From contig CAWJLY010000004.1 in the NCBI GenBank assembly GCA_963843805.1, positions 62,001 to 126,000 on the forward strand: DNA of 64,000 nucleotides, read 5' to 3'. Below, in pieces: positions 28,947 through 38,982 of the stretch (the first letter of the stretch is position 1; every line of letters starts with the position of its first letter). Below the pieces are notes generated by a model. That model had not been told where the DNA came from. It searched no databases and saw only the letters and a list, made by a program, of their open reading frames with translations. Made by a program: the position numbers and the translations under genes. This DNA is from Ideonella_A sp963843805 (lineage in GTDB: Bacteria; Pseudomonadota; Gammaproteobacteria; Burkholderiales; Burkholderiaceae_C).

Positions 28947-29861
28947 CTATCGATCGGAACCCGCGGCGGTTGTCTGCAGCGCCGCACGCTGCGTGCGCCG
29001 CGCTTCGCAGGCCGCACCGAAGGCGCGCAGCAGACGCATCGACACCGGGTTGTCGGCTGCCTGCCACTCCGGATGCCACTGCACACACAGATTGAACGCT
29101 GGCGCCGACGGCATCGAAAATGCTTCGACCAGCCCGTCGGGTGCCCGGGCCTCGATTCGCAAGCCATCGGCCAAGCGGGCGACGCCCTGGCCGTGAACCG
29201 AATTGACAACCACTGATCGGCTGCTGCCCAGTACCTCTTCCAGCAGCCCGCCGGGCTCGATCTCGATTGGATGCGCCGGTGCATACAATGCCGCGGCATC
29301 GGCATCCTCACGGCCACCCGCGCCGCGGTGTTCGTTGTACCCAACGGTTGTCTGCACCGCCTGCAACAAGCTGCCGCCGAGTGCGACATTGGTTTCCTGC
29401 AGACCGCGGCAAACCGCCAACAGCGGAACGCCTGCCGCCAGACAGCGTCTGATCAGTGGCAAGGTCCAGGCATCGCGCTGGGGATCGAGGGGCAACTGGT
29501 CGTCGAGTACCGCTTCACCGAAGTGCTGGGGATGCACATTGGCCGGCGATCCGGTCAAGAAGACGCCATCGGCCAGATCCAGCAAGGCGTCGATTTCGCT
29601 GTCGGTGGCGTCGGCAACCACCAGTGGCAACGCGCCGGCAAGGCGAACCGCCTGGATATATTTCTGCCCGGCCACGTGAAACGGATGTTCGCCCAGCATG
29701 CGGTTGCACGCCGGCACCAGCACCACCGGCAAGACACGGGCGGGGCGCGCCGGTGCGACGTCGACGAAGGAGAGTGGCGGCGGATGATTCACGAGTCGGC
29801 TTCGGCTGAGGGCGGCGGTCTCTACACTCGAGGCAGCAAGGGATCGCAGCTCGATTATCAA
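28947..29861 (-). CDS. puuD: gamma-glutamyl-gamma-aminobutyrate hydrolase (class I amidotransferase)
   Basis: A peptidase C26 protein that should release GABA from gamma-glutamyl-GABA, the last step of the glutamylated route. The nucleophile is Cys in LLAVCRGLQETNVALGGSL, and the partner His is in CVQWHPEWQAAD. VFLTGSPANVHPQHFG is the typical upstream loop. It is the first gene of the seven-gene minus-strand operon, 51 bases before puuA, and is divergent from the amidotransferase at 29952. The start is uncertain: ATG 29861 gives 304 residues; GTG 29792 would fit the family length better. Confidence 0.88.
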   Translation of the reverse strand: MIIELRSLAASSVETAALSRSRLVNHPPPLSFVDVAPARPARVLPVVLVPACNRMLGEHPFHVAGQKYIQAVRLAGALPLVVADATDSEIDALLDLADGVFLTGSPANVHPQHFGEAVLDDQLPLDPQRDAWTLPLIRRCLAAGVPLLAVCRGLQETNVALGGSLLQAVQTTVGYNEHRGAGGREDADAAALYAPAHPIEIEPGGLLEEVLGSSRSVVVNSVHGQGVARLADGLRIEARAPDGLVEAFSMPSAPAFNLCVQWHPEWQAADNPVSMRLLRAFGAACEARRTQRAALQTTAAGSDR

Positions 29862-29951
29862 CGTTGGCGCCTGCAGTGATTCCGGGCGGCCGACAACTGA
29901 AGCGGCGCAAACAGCCGCCTGAACCTCTCAAAAACTGTCCAAAGGCCCCTG

Positions 29952-30662
29952 ATGAAGCCGGTACTGGTGCTGCAACACCTTCCTGATGATGGACCCGCCT
30001 ATCTCGCCACGTGGTTGGAGCAGCAGGGCGTGGCGATGGATCTGCGAATGGGCGCCGACGCTTATCCGCCAGACCTCAGCGGCCATCGCGCTCTCGCGGT
30101 GCTGGGCGGCGAGATGGGTGCCAACGACGATCTGCCGGCGCTGCGCCACGGTGAGGGGCTGATCCGGGATGCGATGGCGCGCGGCGTTCCGGTGATCGGC
30201 CATTGCCTGGGCGGCCAATTGATGGCCCGGGCGCTCGGTGCGCGGGTCGAATCGGCAACACGGCAGGAGATCGGCTGGCAGACCATCGATTGGTCGGCCG
30301 AGGCGGCGAACTGGTTTGGTGATGAGGTGAGCGGCGCTGCCAGCCCGGAAGTCTTCGAGTGGCATCGCGACAGTTTCGAGTTGCCGCCCGGCGCGTCATG
30401 GCTGGCTGGTAACGGCGCCAGCGCCAATCAGGCGTTTTCGATCGGTCGCCATCTGGCGATGCAGTTCCATGTCGAACTCGACCTGCCCAAGCTCCAGGTC
30501 TGGACCGATGGGCACGATCCGGAGCGGTATCGTGAGCAAGGGATCGACGCCCGGTCGATCCAGAGCGTTGCCGAAATCCACCGCGACGTGGCGGCCAGAA
30601 TGGCCGCGCAGCAGCGGCTGGCCGCGAACGCGTATCGGCGCTGGTTATCGGCGGTTGATTGA
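29952..30662 (+). CDS. class I glutamine amidotransferase-like protein
   Basis: A 236-residue GATase1 domain protein of the GMP synthase-like, stand-alone kind. It opens MKPVLVLQHLPDDGPAYLATWL; the nucleophile is in PVIGHCLGGQLMARALGA (Cys about 79), and FEWHRDSFELPPGA and AMQFHVELD supply the usual His and acidic partners. It is divergent from puuD with a 90-base spacer, so it may share regulation with the putrescine operon; several bacteria keep similar genes near amine-utilisation clusters. The true substrate is unknown. Confidence 0.82.
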   Translation: MKPVLVLQHLPDDGPAYLATWLEQQGVAMDLRMGADAYPPDLSGHRALAVLGGEMGANDDLPALRHGEGLIRDAMARGVPVIGHCLGGQLMARALGARVESATRQEIGWQTIDWSAEAANWFGDEVSGAASPEVFEWHRDSFELPPGASWLAGNGASANQAFSIGRHLAMQFHVELDLPKLQVWTDGHDPERYREQGIDARSIQSVAEIHRDVAARMAAQQRLAANAYRRWLSAVD

Positions 30663-30875
30663 AGCTTCGAGCCTCGGTTTGATTCGTACCAGCGAGCGCC
30701 GAGCAGCCGACAGCGGGTCGGTCCGCGCACAGCCCTGCGCAGCCACAGAGGCAATGTTTCACCCACGAAACCGTCCATTCACATTGTGAAATGATGCCAT
30801 GCTGCGCTGCAGCACCAATTTTCATTCTGAAAAAACATGTTCTGCATCATGAAATGGCGATCGTATGTTGTTGAT
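30663..30875. promoter_or_regulatory. aceA upstream region with two palindromes
   Basis: No gene is present. Two inverted repeats stand out in a region poorer in GC than its surroundings: TTCACA-T-TGTGAA at 30778-30790 and TTTTCA-TTC-TGAAAA at 30819-30833, with further half-sites (TTTCAC, CATGAAATG) close by. They lie 45-100 bases upstream of the aceA -35 box, a good place for activator binding. The regulator is not identifiable from this sequence. Confidence 0.6.
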
Positions 30876-30909
30876 TTGACAGCGAAACTTTTTTAGTCTT
30901 ATATAAGAC
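30876..30909 (+). promoter_or_regulatory. sigma70-type promoter of aceA with operator over the -10
   Basis: A perfect -35 box, TTGACA (30876-30881), is followed after 17 bases by TTATAT (30899-30904). The -10 lies inside a perfect 14-base palindrome, GTCTTATATAAGAC (30896-30909), and a further half-site TAAGTCTT follows. A repressor bound there would block the promoter directly. The form of the site resembles those used by GntR-family regulators, but that assignment is inference. Confidence 0.75.
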
Positions 30910-31006
30910 ATAAGTCTTGGCTGCAGCCGGAGTCGACGGTAGGATGAATCCAGTTCAGATCCACTTCCGACAGCCAGACGACAACCGTTCATTCAAGGAG
31001 CCTCCC

Positions 31007-32308
<1,302 letters not shown>

Positions 32309-32313
32309 AGCAG

Positions 32314-32361
32314 CTGCTGCGAATCTTGCCGGCGCACATGCGTCGCAGGATTTCGCAGCAG
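32314..32361. other. large stem-loop after aceA
   Basis: Ten-base arms CTGCTGCGAA (32314-32323) and TTCGCAGCAG (32352-32361) enclose 28 bases. It starts just after the aceA stop. There is no T-run, so it is more likely an mRNA 3' stabiliser than an intrinsic terminator. Confidence 0.4.
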
Positions 32362-32373
32362 GCAATAGATGAA

Positions 32374-32447
32374 GCGCGGCTGCCGCTCCTGCGAAAAAAA
32401 CACGATCGGGCGCGTTTCCCCCTAGGATCGGCTTCAGCCGCGATTCC
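32374..32447. repeat. degenerate REP-type pair (family B)
   Basis: GCGCGGCTGCCGCTCCTGCG (from 32374) and, facing it, TAGGATCGGCTTCAGCCGCG (from 32423) are worn versions of the TAGGAGCGGCTTCAGCCGCG repeat seen intact at 59146, 59603 and 60251. They lie between convergent aceA and the alcohol dehydrogenase gene. Confidence 0.6.
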
Positions 32448-32461
32448 TGCCCGGCACGACC

Positions 32462-33610
32462 CTACATCGAACTCTCGAGCATCCCCACATAGTCCTCCCG
32501 CGTCGCCAGCCGCGGCCCGGTCTTGTGGCAATGGTCGGCCATCGCGCCATCGATGATCTTGTCGAACTGTTCGCTGCGCACACCCATCGCGGCCAAGCCG
32601 TTTGGCAGACCGAGCCGGGCATTCATCGCGCTGATCGCTTCGGCGACTTCGTTGCCCTGGCTGTCGCAGCCGGCCAAGCCCATGGCGTAGGCGATTCGTT
32701 GCAGGCGGCGTTCGCGTTGCATCGATTCGGCCTCGGCGTTGAAACGGATCACCGCCGGCAGAAACATCGCGTTGAGCGTGCCATGGTGCAGTCGCGGATC
32801 GACGCCGCCCAGGCTGTGGCTCAGCGAATGCACACAGCCGAGGCCTTTCTGGAATGCCATCGCGCCTTGCATGCTGGCACTCATCATGGCCCAGCGCGCA
32901 TCGCGGTCGCTGCCGTCGCGGGTGGCGCGTTCGATATGCGCCCAGCCGCGCTCCAGGCCGTCGAGCGCAATGCCATCGGCGGGCGGGTTGATGGCTGGCG
33001 CCATGAAGGTTTCCAGGCAATGGGCAATGGCATCCATGCCGGTTGCGGCCGTGAGCATCGGCGGCAAGCCCAGTGTCAATTCCGGGTCGCAGATGGCCGT
33101 CTTGGGCACCAGCCCCCAGCTGTGAAAGCCGAGCTTGCGGCCGTCGTCGACGATGACGATCGCGCCGCGTGCCACCTCGCTGCCGGTACCCGCGGTGGTC
33201 GGCACCGCGATCAACGGCGCGACCCTGTCGGTGATTTTCGGGCTGCCGCCTTCGATGGTTGCGTAGGTTTTCAGCGGGCCGGGGTGCGTCGCCGCTATCG
33301 CCACACCTTTGGCCAGATCGATGCTCGAGCCGCCGCCCACCGCAATCAGGCCATCGCAGCCTTCGCGCTGGTAGATCTCGACGGCGGCCCGCACACCGGC
33401 TTCGGTCGGGTTCGACGGTGTCTGGTCGAAAACCGCATGGGGCATGTCGCCCAGTGCGGCCAGCGCCTTGTCGAGCACACCGGCGGCGCGTACACCTTGA
33501 TCGCTGACAACCAGCGGCCGGCTCATCCCGGCCTTCTGGCATTCCTGTGGCAACAAGGCAATGGCGCCAAAATCGATTTGCACCTGCGTGATGTAGTAGA
33601 TCAATGCCAT
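32462..33610 (-). CDS. iron-containing alcohol dehydrogenase
   Basis: A 382-residue group III alcohol dehydrogenase. NAD binding is indicated by IAVGGGSSIDLAKGVAI (about residues 88-104) and VPTTAGTGSEVARGAIV; the metal site is MDAIAHCLETF with further His residues in CVHSLSHSLGG and RLHHGTLNA. Substrates for the family range from ethanol and 1,3-propanediol to lactaldehyde; this cannot be narrowed from sequence. ATG 33610 begins MALIYYITQVQIDFG. The gene is divergent from the esterase at 33633, with only 22 bases between start codons, so their promoters must overlap coding sequence or be shared. Confidence 0.92.
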   Translation of the reverse strand: MALIYYITQVQIDFGAIALLPQECQKAGMSRPLVVSDQGVRAAGVLDKALAALGDMPHAVFDQTPSNPTEAGVRAAVEIYQREGCDGLIAVGGGSSIDLAKGVAIAATHPGPLKTYATIEGGSPKITDRVAPLIAVPTTAGTGSEVARGAIVIVDDGRKLGFHSWGLVPKTAICDPELTLGLPPMLTAATGMDAIAHCLETFMAPAINPPADGIALDGLERGWAHIERATRDGSDRDARWAMMSASMQGAMAFQKGLGCVHSLSHSLGGVDPRLHHGTLNAMFLPAVIRFNAEAESMQRERRLQRIAYAMGLAGCDSQGNEVAEAISAMNARLGLPNGLAAMGVRSEQFDKIIDGAMADHCHKTGPRLATREDYVGMLESSM

Positions 33611-33632
33611 TTTTGCTCGCTCCGGTCGGTTT

Positions 33633-34616
33633 ATGCTTGGTGCCAATGGTATGGCACCGATGACCCAGCGCTCTGGCTTGTTGACGCCCCGCATGAGCGG
33701 GCTGCTCGATCGGATCCAGCGCGCCAACCGTGCGCGGTTTCACACCCTGAGTCCGGCAGACGCGCGAATTGCCTACCGCGCCGGTGCCGAGATTCTCGAT
33801 CTGCCACGCGCTGCCTTGCCGCGCGTCGACAACTTCAGCATTCCCGCTGCCGACGGCTTTGCGATGGCCGCACGCCTGTATGCGCCATCGGCCGCGACCG
33901 GCCTGCCGTTGCTGTTGTATCTGCACGGTGGCGGCTTCACGATCGGCGATCTGGAGACCCACGACAGCCTGTGCCGCCAACTCGCGTTGCGCAGCGGCGC
34001 GGCGGTCGTCGCACTCGACTACCGGTTGGCGCCGGAATGGCGCTTTCCAACCGCGGTCGACGACAGCTGGGCCGCATTGCGTTGGCTGGCCGAGCACGCC
34101 GGGGATCTGGCGCTCGACGGCAGCCGCCTGGCCGTCGGCGGTGACAGTGCCGGCGGCACGCTGGCCGCGGTGGCTGCGCTGCAGGCGCGCGACAGCGGGC
34201 TGCGCCTTGCCGCCCAGATCCTGATCACGCCGGGTACCACGGCGCATTCGGACACTGCCTCGCACCGTCTGTTCGCCAACGGCTTTCTGCTCGAGGCAGT
34301 GGATATCGACTGGTTCTTCGACCACTACATTGCGCCCGCGCAGCGAAGCGACTGGCGCTTCGCGCCGCTCCATGCCGACGATGTCGATGACGTGGCACCG
34401 GCCTGTGTCGTGCTGGCCGAATGTGACCCGCTGGTCGACGAAGGCCTGGCCTATGCCGACAAGCTGCGCGCCGCCGGTGTGGCGGTCGACCTCGAGCTCT
34501 ACCGTGGCGTCACCCACGATTTCATCAAGATGGGTCGGGCCCTGCCCGAAGCAATTGCCGCGCAGCTGGCGATCGGCGATTTTCTGCGGCGTGCGTTCGA
34601 CAGCGCAAAATCCTGA
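33633..34616 (+). CDS. alpha/beta hydrolase, hormone-sensitive lipase family
   Basis: A 327-residue carboxylesterase. The oxyanion motif is LLYLHGGGFTIGDLETHDS, the nucleophile is in VGGDSAGGTLAAVAAL, the acid is in VVLAECDPLVDEGLAYADKL and the His is in YRGVTHDFIKMG; these define the HSL/family IV esterases. It precedes a thioesterase-GNAT fusion gene by 29 bases on the same strand, so the two may be co-transcribed. The natural ester is unknown. ATG 33633 is accepted; internal ATGs at 33651 and 33660 are alternatives. Confidence 0.9.
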   Translation: MLGANGMAPMTQRSGLLTPRMSGLLDRIQRANRARFHTLSPADARIAYRAGAEILDLPRAALPRVDNFSIPAADGFAMAARLYAPSAATGLPLLLYLHGGGFTIGDLETHDSLCRQLALRSGAAVVALDYRLAPEWRFPTAVDDSWAALRWLAEHAGDLALDGSRLAVGGDSAGGTLAAVAALQARDSGLRLAAQILITPGTTAHSDTASHRLFANGFLLEAVDIDWFFDHYIAPAQRSDWRFAPLHADDVDDVAPACVVLAECDPLVDEGLAYADKLRAAGVAVDLELYRGVTHDFIKMGRALPEAIAAQLAIGDFLRRAFDSAKS

Positions 34617-34645
34617 GCCATCCGATTCGACCGCACGCCCAGCCC

Positions 34646-35504
34646 ATGAAACGAAGCGACTTCCGATTTCTCGACCGACTGCGGGTGCGCTGGGCCGAGA
34701 TCGATGCCCAGCAGATCGTCTTCAACGGCCACTATCTGGCCTATTTCGATACCGCGATGGCCGGTTACTGGCGCTCGCTCGCGATGCCTTATCACCAGAC
34801 GATGGCCGCAGCTGGCCGGTGATCTGTACGTGCGCAAGGCCACGCTCGACTATCTGGCATCGGCCCGCTACGACGACCTGCTCGATATCGGCATGGCTTG
34901 CGAGCGGATCGGCAAGTCGTCGATCACGTTTCAGGCGGCAGCGTTCCGCCAGGAGCGCCTGCTGGTCAGCGGCGAATTGATTTATGTCTTTGCCGATCCG
35001 GCCAGCCAGACATCGCGGCCGGTGCCCGACGCCCTGCGTGCCAACCTGCTCGCCTTCGAAGCCGGCGAAACGATGACCCGGCTGACGATCGGCAACTGGT
35101 CCGATTTGCAAGCGCCGACCCGTGAGCTGCGCCAGGCGGTATTTGTCGACGAGCAGCAGATTGCCGCCGAAATCGTCTGGGACGATGCCGACGCCGCGGC
35201 GGTGCATGGTGTGGTCAGCAACCGCTTCGGCCAGGCGCTGGCCAGCGGCCGATTGCTGCAGCAGGCGCCGGCCGTCGGCCGGATCGGCCGCATGGCGGTC
35301 CACCAGGCGGTCCGTGGCAGCCACATCGGCCGCCAGTTGCTCGACGGCCTGCTGCACGCATCAGCCGCCCGCGGTGACACCGAGGTGATGTTGCATGCCC
35401 AGGCCTCGGCGATCCCGTTCTACCGCCGATCAGGCTTCGTCGCACGCGGTGAGATCTTTGTCGAGGCAGGGATCGATCATCTGGAGATGGTGATGCGCTT
35501 TTGA
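34646..35504 (+). CDS. acyl-CoA thioesterase fused to GNAT acetyltransferase, one-base frameshift
   Basis: A two-domain gene. The first part, from ATG 34646, reads MKRSDFRFLDRLRVRWAEID, then QQIVFNGHYLAYFDTAM, the hot-dog YbgC/FadM thioesterase opening with its Asp/Tyr region. As written it stops at about 34822. In the next frame the domain continues GDLYVRKATLDYLASARYDD, and then a GNAT domain follows from about 35090: FVDEQQIAAEIVWDD, GRIGRMAVHQAVRGSHIG with the acetyl-CoA loop, and IPFYRRSGFVARGEIF. Removing one C from GGCCGG near 34815 restores a single frame of about 285 residues. Activity of the fusion is unknown. Confidence 0.85.
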
Positions 35505-35549
35505 TCGGCTGAAGGCGCTCCTGCGGGAATCACCACCGGTGTGAGATTG

Positions 35550-36512
35550 CTAGCCCGGCCGCAACACTTTCGCCGGTTTCAGCAGGCTTCGCACTCGGCC
35601 GCGCTTGCGTGGCGCCGGCTGCTGCGCGGCGGCAGTGTCGAGTTCGCCGTCATGCACAGGCTCCTGCACGGTCGGGGCATCGTCGTCGACATCCGGGTCG
35701 AGTACATATCGCGGCGGCCAGTTGCGCAAGGCCACGCGGCGCAACAAGGCCACGCCATTGGCAGTAAAGCTGCGCTCCAGCACATGGGTGACCAGTTGGC
35801 GGTTCAGCTTTTCGGTGATCACCAAAGTCGAACAGCGGGTACCGTAGCTGCCGTCGGCGGTGTGGATGAAGGCTGACGACAAGGCGCGCTCCCACTCCAG
35901 CGGAACACCGGTACTTGGCAGATCGGCGTCGGCAGCCGGCTCGCGGTCGGCCAAGGCGGCGAACAGGCCGATCGACAAGGCGTCGATCGACGACGCAGCC
36001 TCGATCGAGCGGCTCATCGCCGCTTTCAACTTGTCGACCTTCGGCCACGCTGAATCGAGCCCCGCATTCGACAGCCCATACAGGCCGCGCTCAAGGCGCT
36101 TCGGATAACGGCTCCGGTTCGACGCCCAATAGCAGCTGCCGAGCTTGAAATCGGCCATCAGCAGATTGAAACCGTTGTGACCAGACAAGGCGGTTCTCAT
36201 CCAGAAGCGGTCTGGCGGCTCCTGCCCGGCGAGCCACTGCGAGACGATCCGGCCGCGCGACGGCGCAGCCGGGTCCTGCAGCATCTTCGGCTCGCGCACG
36301 TTGGTCAACATTGCCAGCCGGCCGAGCGTCGTCAGGCCGAGCCAGGTGCCACCGGCCTGCATGTCGCGACCACCGAGAATCGCCGGGCCGCCGTTGTCGG
36401 GTGTCCACCAGGCCAGCCGCGCCGCCGGCCGGTTGAAAAACTCGTCGCGATTGCCTGCGATCACCAGCGGAAAGCGGCGATCCTGATCGATCGCCAGGCC
36501 GATCAGGCACAT
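35550..36512 (-). CDS. NRDE (TANGO2-like) family protein
   Basis: A 320-residue protein of the NRDE/TANGO2 family. It begins MCLIGLAIDQDRRFPLVIAG directly followed by NRDEFF, which gives the family its name; Cys2 is the N-terminal nucleophile candidate typical of Ntn-type folds. Other marks are GGRDMQAGGTWLG, LTNVREP and YGTRCSTLVI near the end. The function is unsettled. The C-terminal 45 residues are rich in Asp, Pro and Arg and look like a variable tail. Its start overlaps the end of the DUF4936 gene by ten bases. Confidence 0.9.
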   Translation of the reverse strand: MCLIGLAIDQDRRFPLVIAGNRDEFFNRPAARLAWWTPDNGGPAILGGRDMQAGGTWLGLTTLGRLAMLTNVREPKMLQDPAAPSRGRIVSQWLAGQEPPDRFWMRTALSGHNGFNLLMADFKLGSCYWASNRSRYPKRLERGLYGLSNAGLDSAWPKVDKLKAAMSRSIEAASSIDALSIGLFAALADREPAADADLPSTGVPLEWERALSSAFIHTADGSYGTRCSTLVITEKLNRQLVTHVLERSFTANGVALLRRVALRNWPPRYVLDPDVDDDAPTVQEPVHDGELDTAAAQQPAPRKRGRVRSLLKPAKVLRPG

Positions 36513-36832
36513 GCTGCAAAAATTTCCAGCTGGCGCTCGCCGCGGATCAGTGGCGCCAGCACCTCGGCCTCCGAGTCGATGGCGGCCACCAGCGCTTCAA
36601 GATCATTCAATTGGCCGCTGACGTCGGCCGCGGCCTCGTAGATCTCCATCATCGTCAGCAAAGCGTCCGCCGCTTGGCCTGGCGAGTCCACACGGCGCAA
36701 CAGGCGGGCGCGCAGACCGCTGAAACGGTGCCGCAGCGTTTGCTGAAACGCCGTCACCTGTTGTTGCACCGCCGCCTCGTCGGCCAATGCAATGCGGTAA
36801 TAGATGTACAGCTCGCCAAGGGGTGCGCTCAT
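36503..36832 (-). CDS. DUF4936 family protein
   Basis: A 109-residue protein, MSAPLGELYIYYRIALADEA..., of a small family (DUF4936) found beside ygfZ in betaproteobacteria. It shows RARLLRRVDSPGQAADALLT and MEIYEAAADVSGQLNDLEA. The fold is probably a dimeric alpha/beta barrel, but the role is unknown. The ATG overlaps the ygfZ stop as ATGA (36829-36832), so it is the second gene of a ygfZ-DUF4936-NRDE operon. A longer open frame through ygfZ is a shadow. Confidence 0.82.
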   Translation of the reverse strand: MSAPLGELYIYYRIALADEAAVQQQVTAFQQTLRHRFSGLRARLLRRVDSPGQAADALLTMMEIYEAAADVSGQLNDLEALVAAIDSEAEVLAPLIRGERQLEIFAACA

Positions 36833-37866
36833 GCTTCCCCCGGCGCGCTGATCGCATAAGGCAGATCGAGCTGGCTGAGCAGCGGGCCGTCGACCGAATC
36901 GAGGTGCAGGCTGCCGCTGTCGAGCAAGGCCAGCTTGACCTCGACCAACGCGCTGTCGCCACTGCCGGTGGCACGCGGCGCGGCGTTGACGACCAGCCCG
37001 GCCGGCTGCGCTGCATCGCTGCTGTGATAAACCTCCTGCCCTGGGGTGCACACACCGGCCGCGTCGAAAACGAACATCCTTCGCTTCACGGTGCCGCGGT
37101 ACTGGCTGCGCGCCACCACCTCCTGGCCGGGGTAGCAGCCTTTCTGGAAATCGACGCCGCCGACGATTTCGAAATTGACCATCTGTGGAACGAACTGGTC
37201 GGCGGTCTCGGCCTCGATCATCGGAATGCCGCTGCGCACTTCGAGCCAGCGCCAGTGGTCGAGCGTCAGCGCTGGCGCAGCGTCGGTTGACATGGCGGGG
37301 CCAGCAGCGCCTGGCGCGCTCGAGCCCGCCGGGCCAACCCACACCGCACGGCTGATGCCCACGCTGGCGGGCAGGCCGAGCAGATAGCCGCCACCGATGG
37401 CAGTTTGCTGCCAGGCCGTTTGTCGATCGAACCCGGCTGCCGCATGCGCGCGCTCGGCGCTTGGCCCGACCAGCCCGCTGCACCGCAGCCGCGATGCGGC
37501 GTCGAGTTGGTCCGACCCCGCATCGCCGAGTTTGCATTTGCTGCGCATCACAAACATCGACAAACGCTTCAGGGTGGCGGCCAGCACACTGCGGTGACAG
37601 GCCAGCAAAAATTCATCCGGCCCGCTGCGCCAGGCGAAGAAGCTGGCCTGCAAGCGGCCTTTGGCCGAGCAGAAGCCGGCCAGCCGCAGCTCATTGCCTC
37701 GCAGATCGTTGAACCCGCTCGTCAATTGGCCATGCAGAAACGACGCTGCATCGCTGCCGCTGGCCCGGATCAGGCCCCAATGGTCGAGTGCAACGGCACC
37801 GTCCAACGTGGTCACTGCAGAAGGGCGGTCGGCCGCACCGGCGTCGAGGGTTTCAAGCTTGTCCAT
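36829..37866 (-). CDS. ygfZ: folate-binding protein YgfZ
   Basis: A 345-residue tetrahydrofolate-dependent protein that assists repair or assembly of iron-sulphur enzymes. The signature KGCYPGQEVVARSQYRGTVKRR is split here as KGCYPGQEVVAR and YRGTVKRRM (about residues 250-270). The opening GVIRVSG-like region is LDHWGLIRASGSDAASFLHGQL. ATG 37866 is followed by MDKLETLDAG; the open frame continues upstream but overlaps mltG on the opposite strand. The start faces divergent mltG with 82 bases between. Confidence 0.92.
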   Translation of the reverse strand: MDKLETLDAGAADRPSAVTTLDGAVALDHWGLIRASGSDAASFLHGQLTSGFNDLRGNELRLAGFCSAKGRLQASFFAWRSGPDEFLLACHRSVLAATLKRLSMFVMRSKCKLGDAGSDQLDAASRLRCSGLVGPSAERAHAAAGFDRQTAWQQTAIGGGYLLGLPASVGISRAVWVGPAGSSAPGAAGPAMSTDAAPALTLDHWRWLEVRSGIPMIEAETADQFVPQMVNFEIVGGVDFQKGCYPGQEVVARSQYRGTVKRRMFVFDAAGVCTPGQEVYHSSDAAQPAGLVVNAAPRATGSGDSALVEVKLALLDSGSLHLDSVDGPLLSQLDLPYAISAPGEA

Positions 37867-37948
37867 CCGCCAATTATGATTGGGGTCCGTTGAGACATCG
37901 CCGGGCCGCATCGGGGAAACCATCTCGAGCGCGGCAGCGATTCCATTC

Positions 37949-38980
37949 ATGGCGAAACGAAAACGCAGGGCAGTGCGGGTGGTGGCGTGGTTGGCGGCAA
38001 CCATGCTGCTGGCGATGCTGGGTATTTTTGTTGCCGGTGTGATGTGGCTGAACCGCCCGCTGCCGTTGCAGGCTGCAAGCGCCGAGCTGTCGATCGAGAT
38101 GGGCACCAGCCCACGCGAAATCGCGCAGAACTGGGTGAAGGCCGGCGTATCGACATCGCCCTGGCTGCTCTACGAATGGTTCAGGTGGTCCGGCGATTCG
38201 CGGCGCATCCGCGCCGGCAGTTACGAAATCGACGCCGGCACCACGCCGCGTCATTTGCTCAGCAAGATGGTTCGCGGTGATGAATCACTCGCCACGGTGC
38301 GGCTGATCGAGGGCTGGACCTTCCGCCAGTTTCGAGCCGAACTGGCCAAGGCCGACAGCTTGAAACCGACCACCGCTGCGCTGAGCGACGAACAGATCAT
38401 GGCCGAACTCGGCGAGCCCGGCCTGGCGCCGGAAGGGCGCTTTTATCCCGACACCTATGCCTACAGCAAGGGCAGCGCCGATCTGGCCGTGCTCAAGCGG
38501 GCGCGCAAGGCGATGCAAGGGCGGCTGGCCGCGGCGTGGCAGGCGCGCAGCCCGGATACACCCCTGCGCAGCGCCGACGATCTGCTGACGATGGCCTCGA
38601 TCGTCGAGAAGGAAACCGGCCTGGCCACCGACCGCGACAAGGTGGCTGCGGTATTCCTGAACCGGCTGAAGATCGCCATGCCGCTGCAGACCGATCCGAC
38701 CGTCATCTACGGCCTCGGCACGGCCTTCGACGGCAATCTTCGCAAGGCCGATCTGCTGGCTGATACGCCGTTCAACACCTACACGCGGATGGGGCTGCCC
38801 CCGACGCCGATCTCGATGCCGGGTAAACAGTCGCTGCTCGCGTCGGTGCACCCGGCGGCCAGCAATGCGCTTTATTTTGTTGCCCGCGGCGACGGCAGCA
38901 GCGTCTTCAGCGACGATCTGGTGGCGCACAATCGGGCGGTCAACCTCTACCAGCGCGGCAAGGCCGCCTCTTCCAACTGA
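37949..38980 (+). CDS. mltG: endolytic murein transglycosylase MltG
   Basis: A 343-residue membrane-anchored enzyme that cuts nascent peptidoglycan strands. A single membrane helix (VVAWLAATMLLAMLGIFVAGVMW, in pieces, residues about 10-32) is followed by a LysM-like region with GSYEIDAGTTP and LLSKMVRGDE, then the catalytic domain: LIEGWTFRQFRAEL, LAPEGRFYPDTYAYSKG, ASIVEKETG with the catalytic Glu, VFLNRLKIAMPLQTDPTVIYG, and NTYTRMGLPPTPISMPG. ATG 37949 was chosen. It is the head of a tight plus-strand operon with tmk and holB. Confidence 0.95.
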   Translation: MAKRKRRAVRVVAWLAATMLLAMLGIFVAGVMWLNRPLPLQAASAELSIEMGTSPREIAQNWVKAGVSTSPWLLYEWFRWSGDSRRIRAGSYEIDAGTTPRHLLSKMVRGDESLATVRLIEGWTFRQFRAELAKADSLKPTTAALSDEQIMAELGEPGLAPEGRFYPDTYAYSKGSADLAVLKRARKAMQGRLAAAWQARSPDTPLRSADDLLTMASIVEKETGLATDRDKVAAVFLNRLKIAMPLQTDPTVIYGLGTAFDGNLRKADLLADTPFNTYTRMGLPPTPISMPGKQSLLASVHPAASNALYFVARGDGSSVFSDDLVAHNRAVNLYQRGKAASSN

Positions 38981-38982
38981 CC

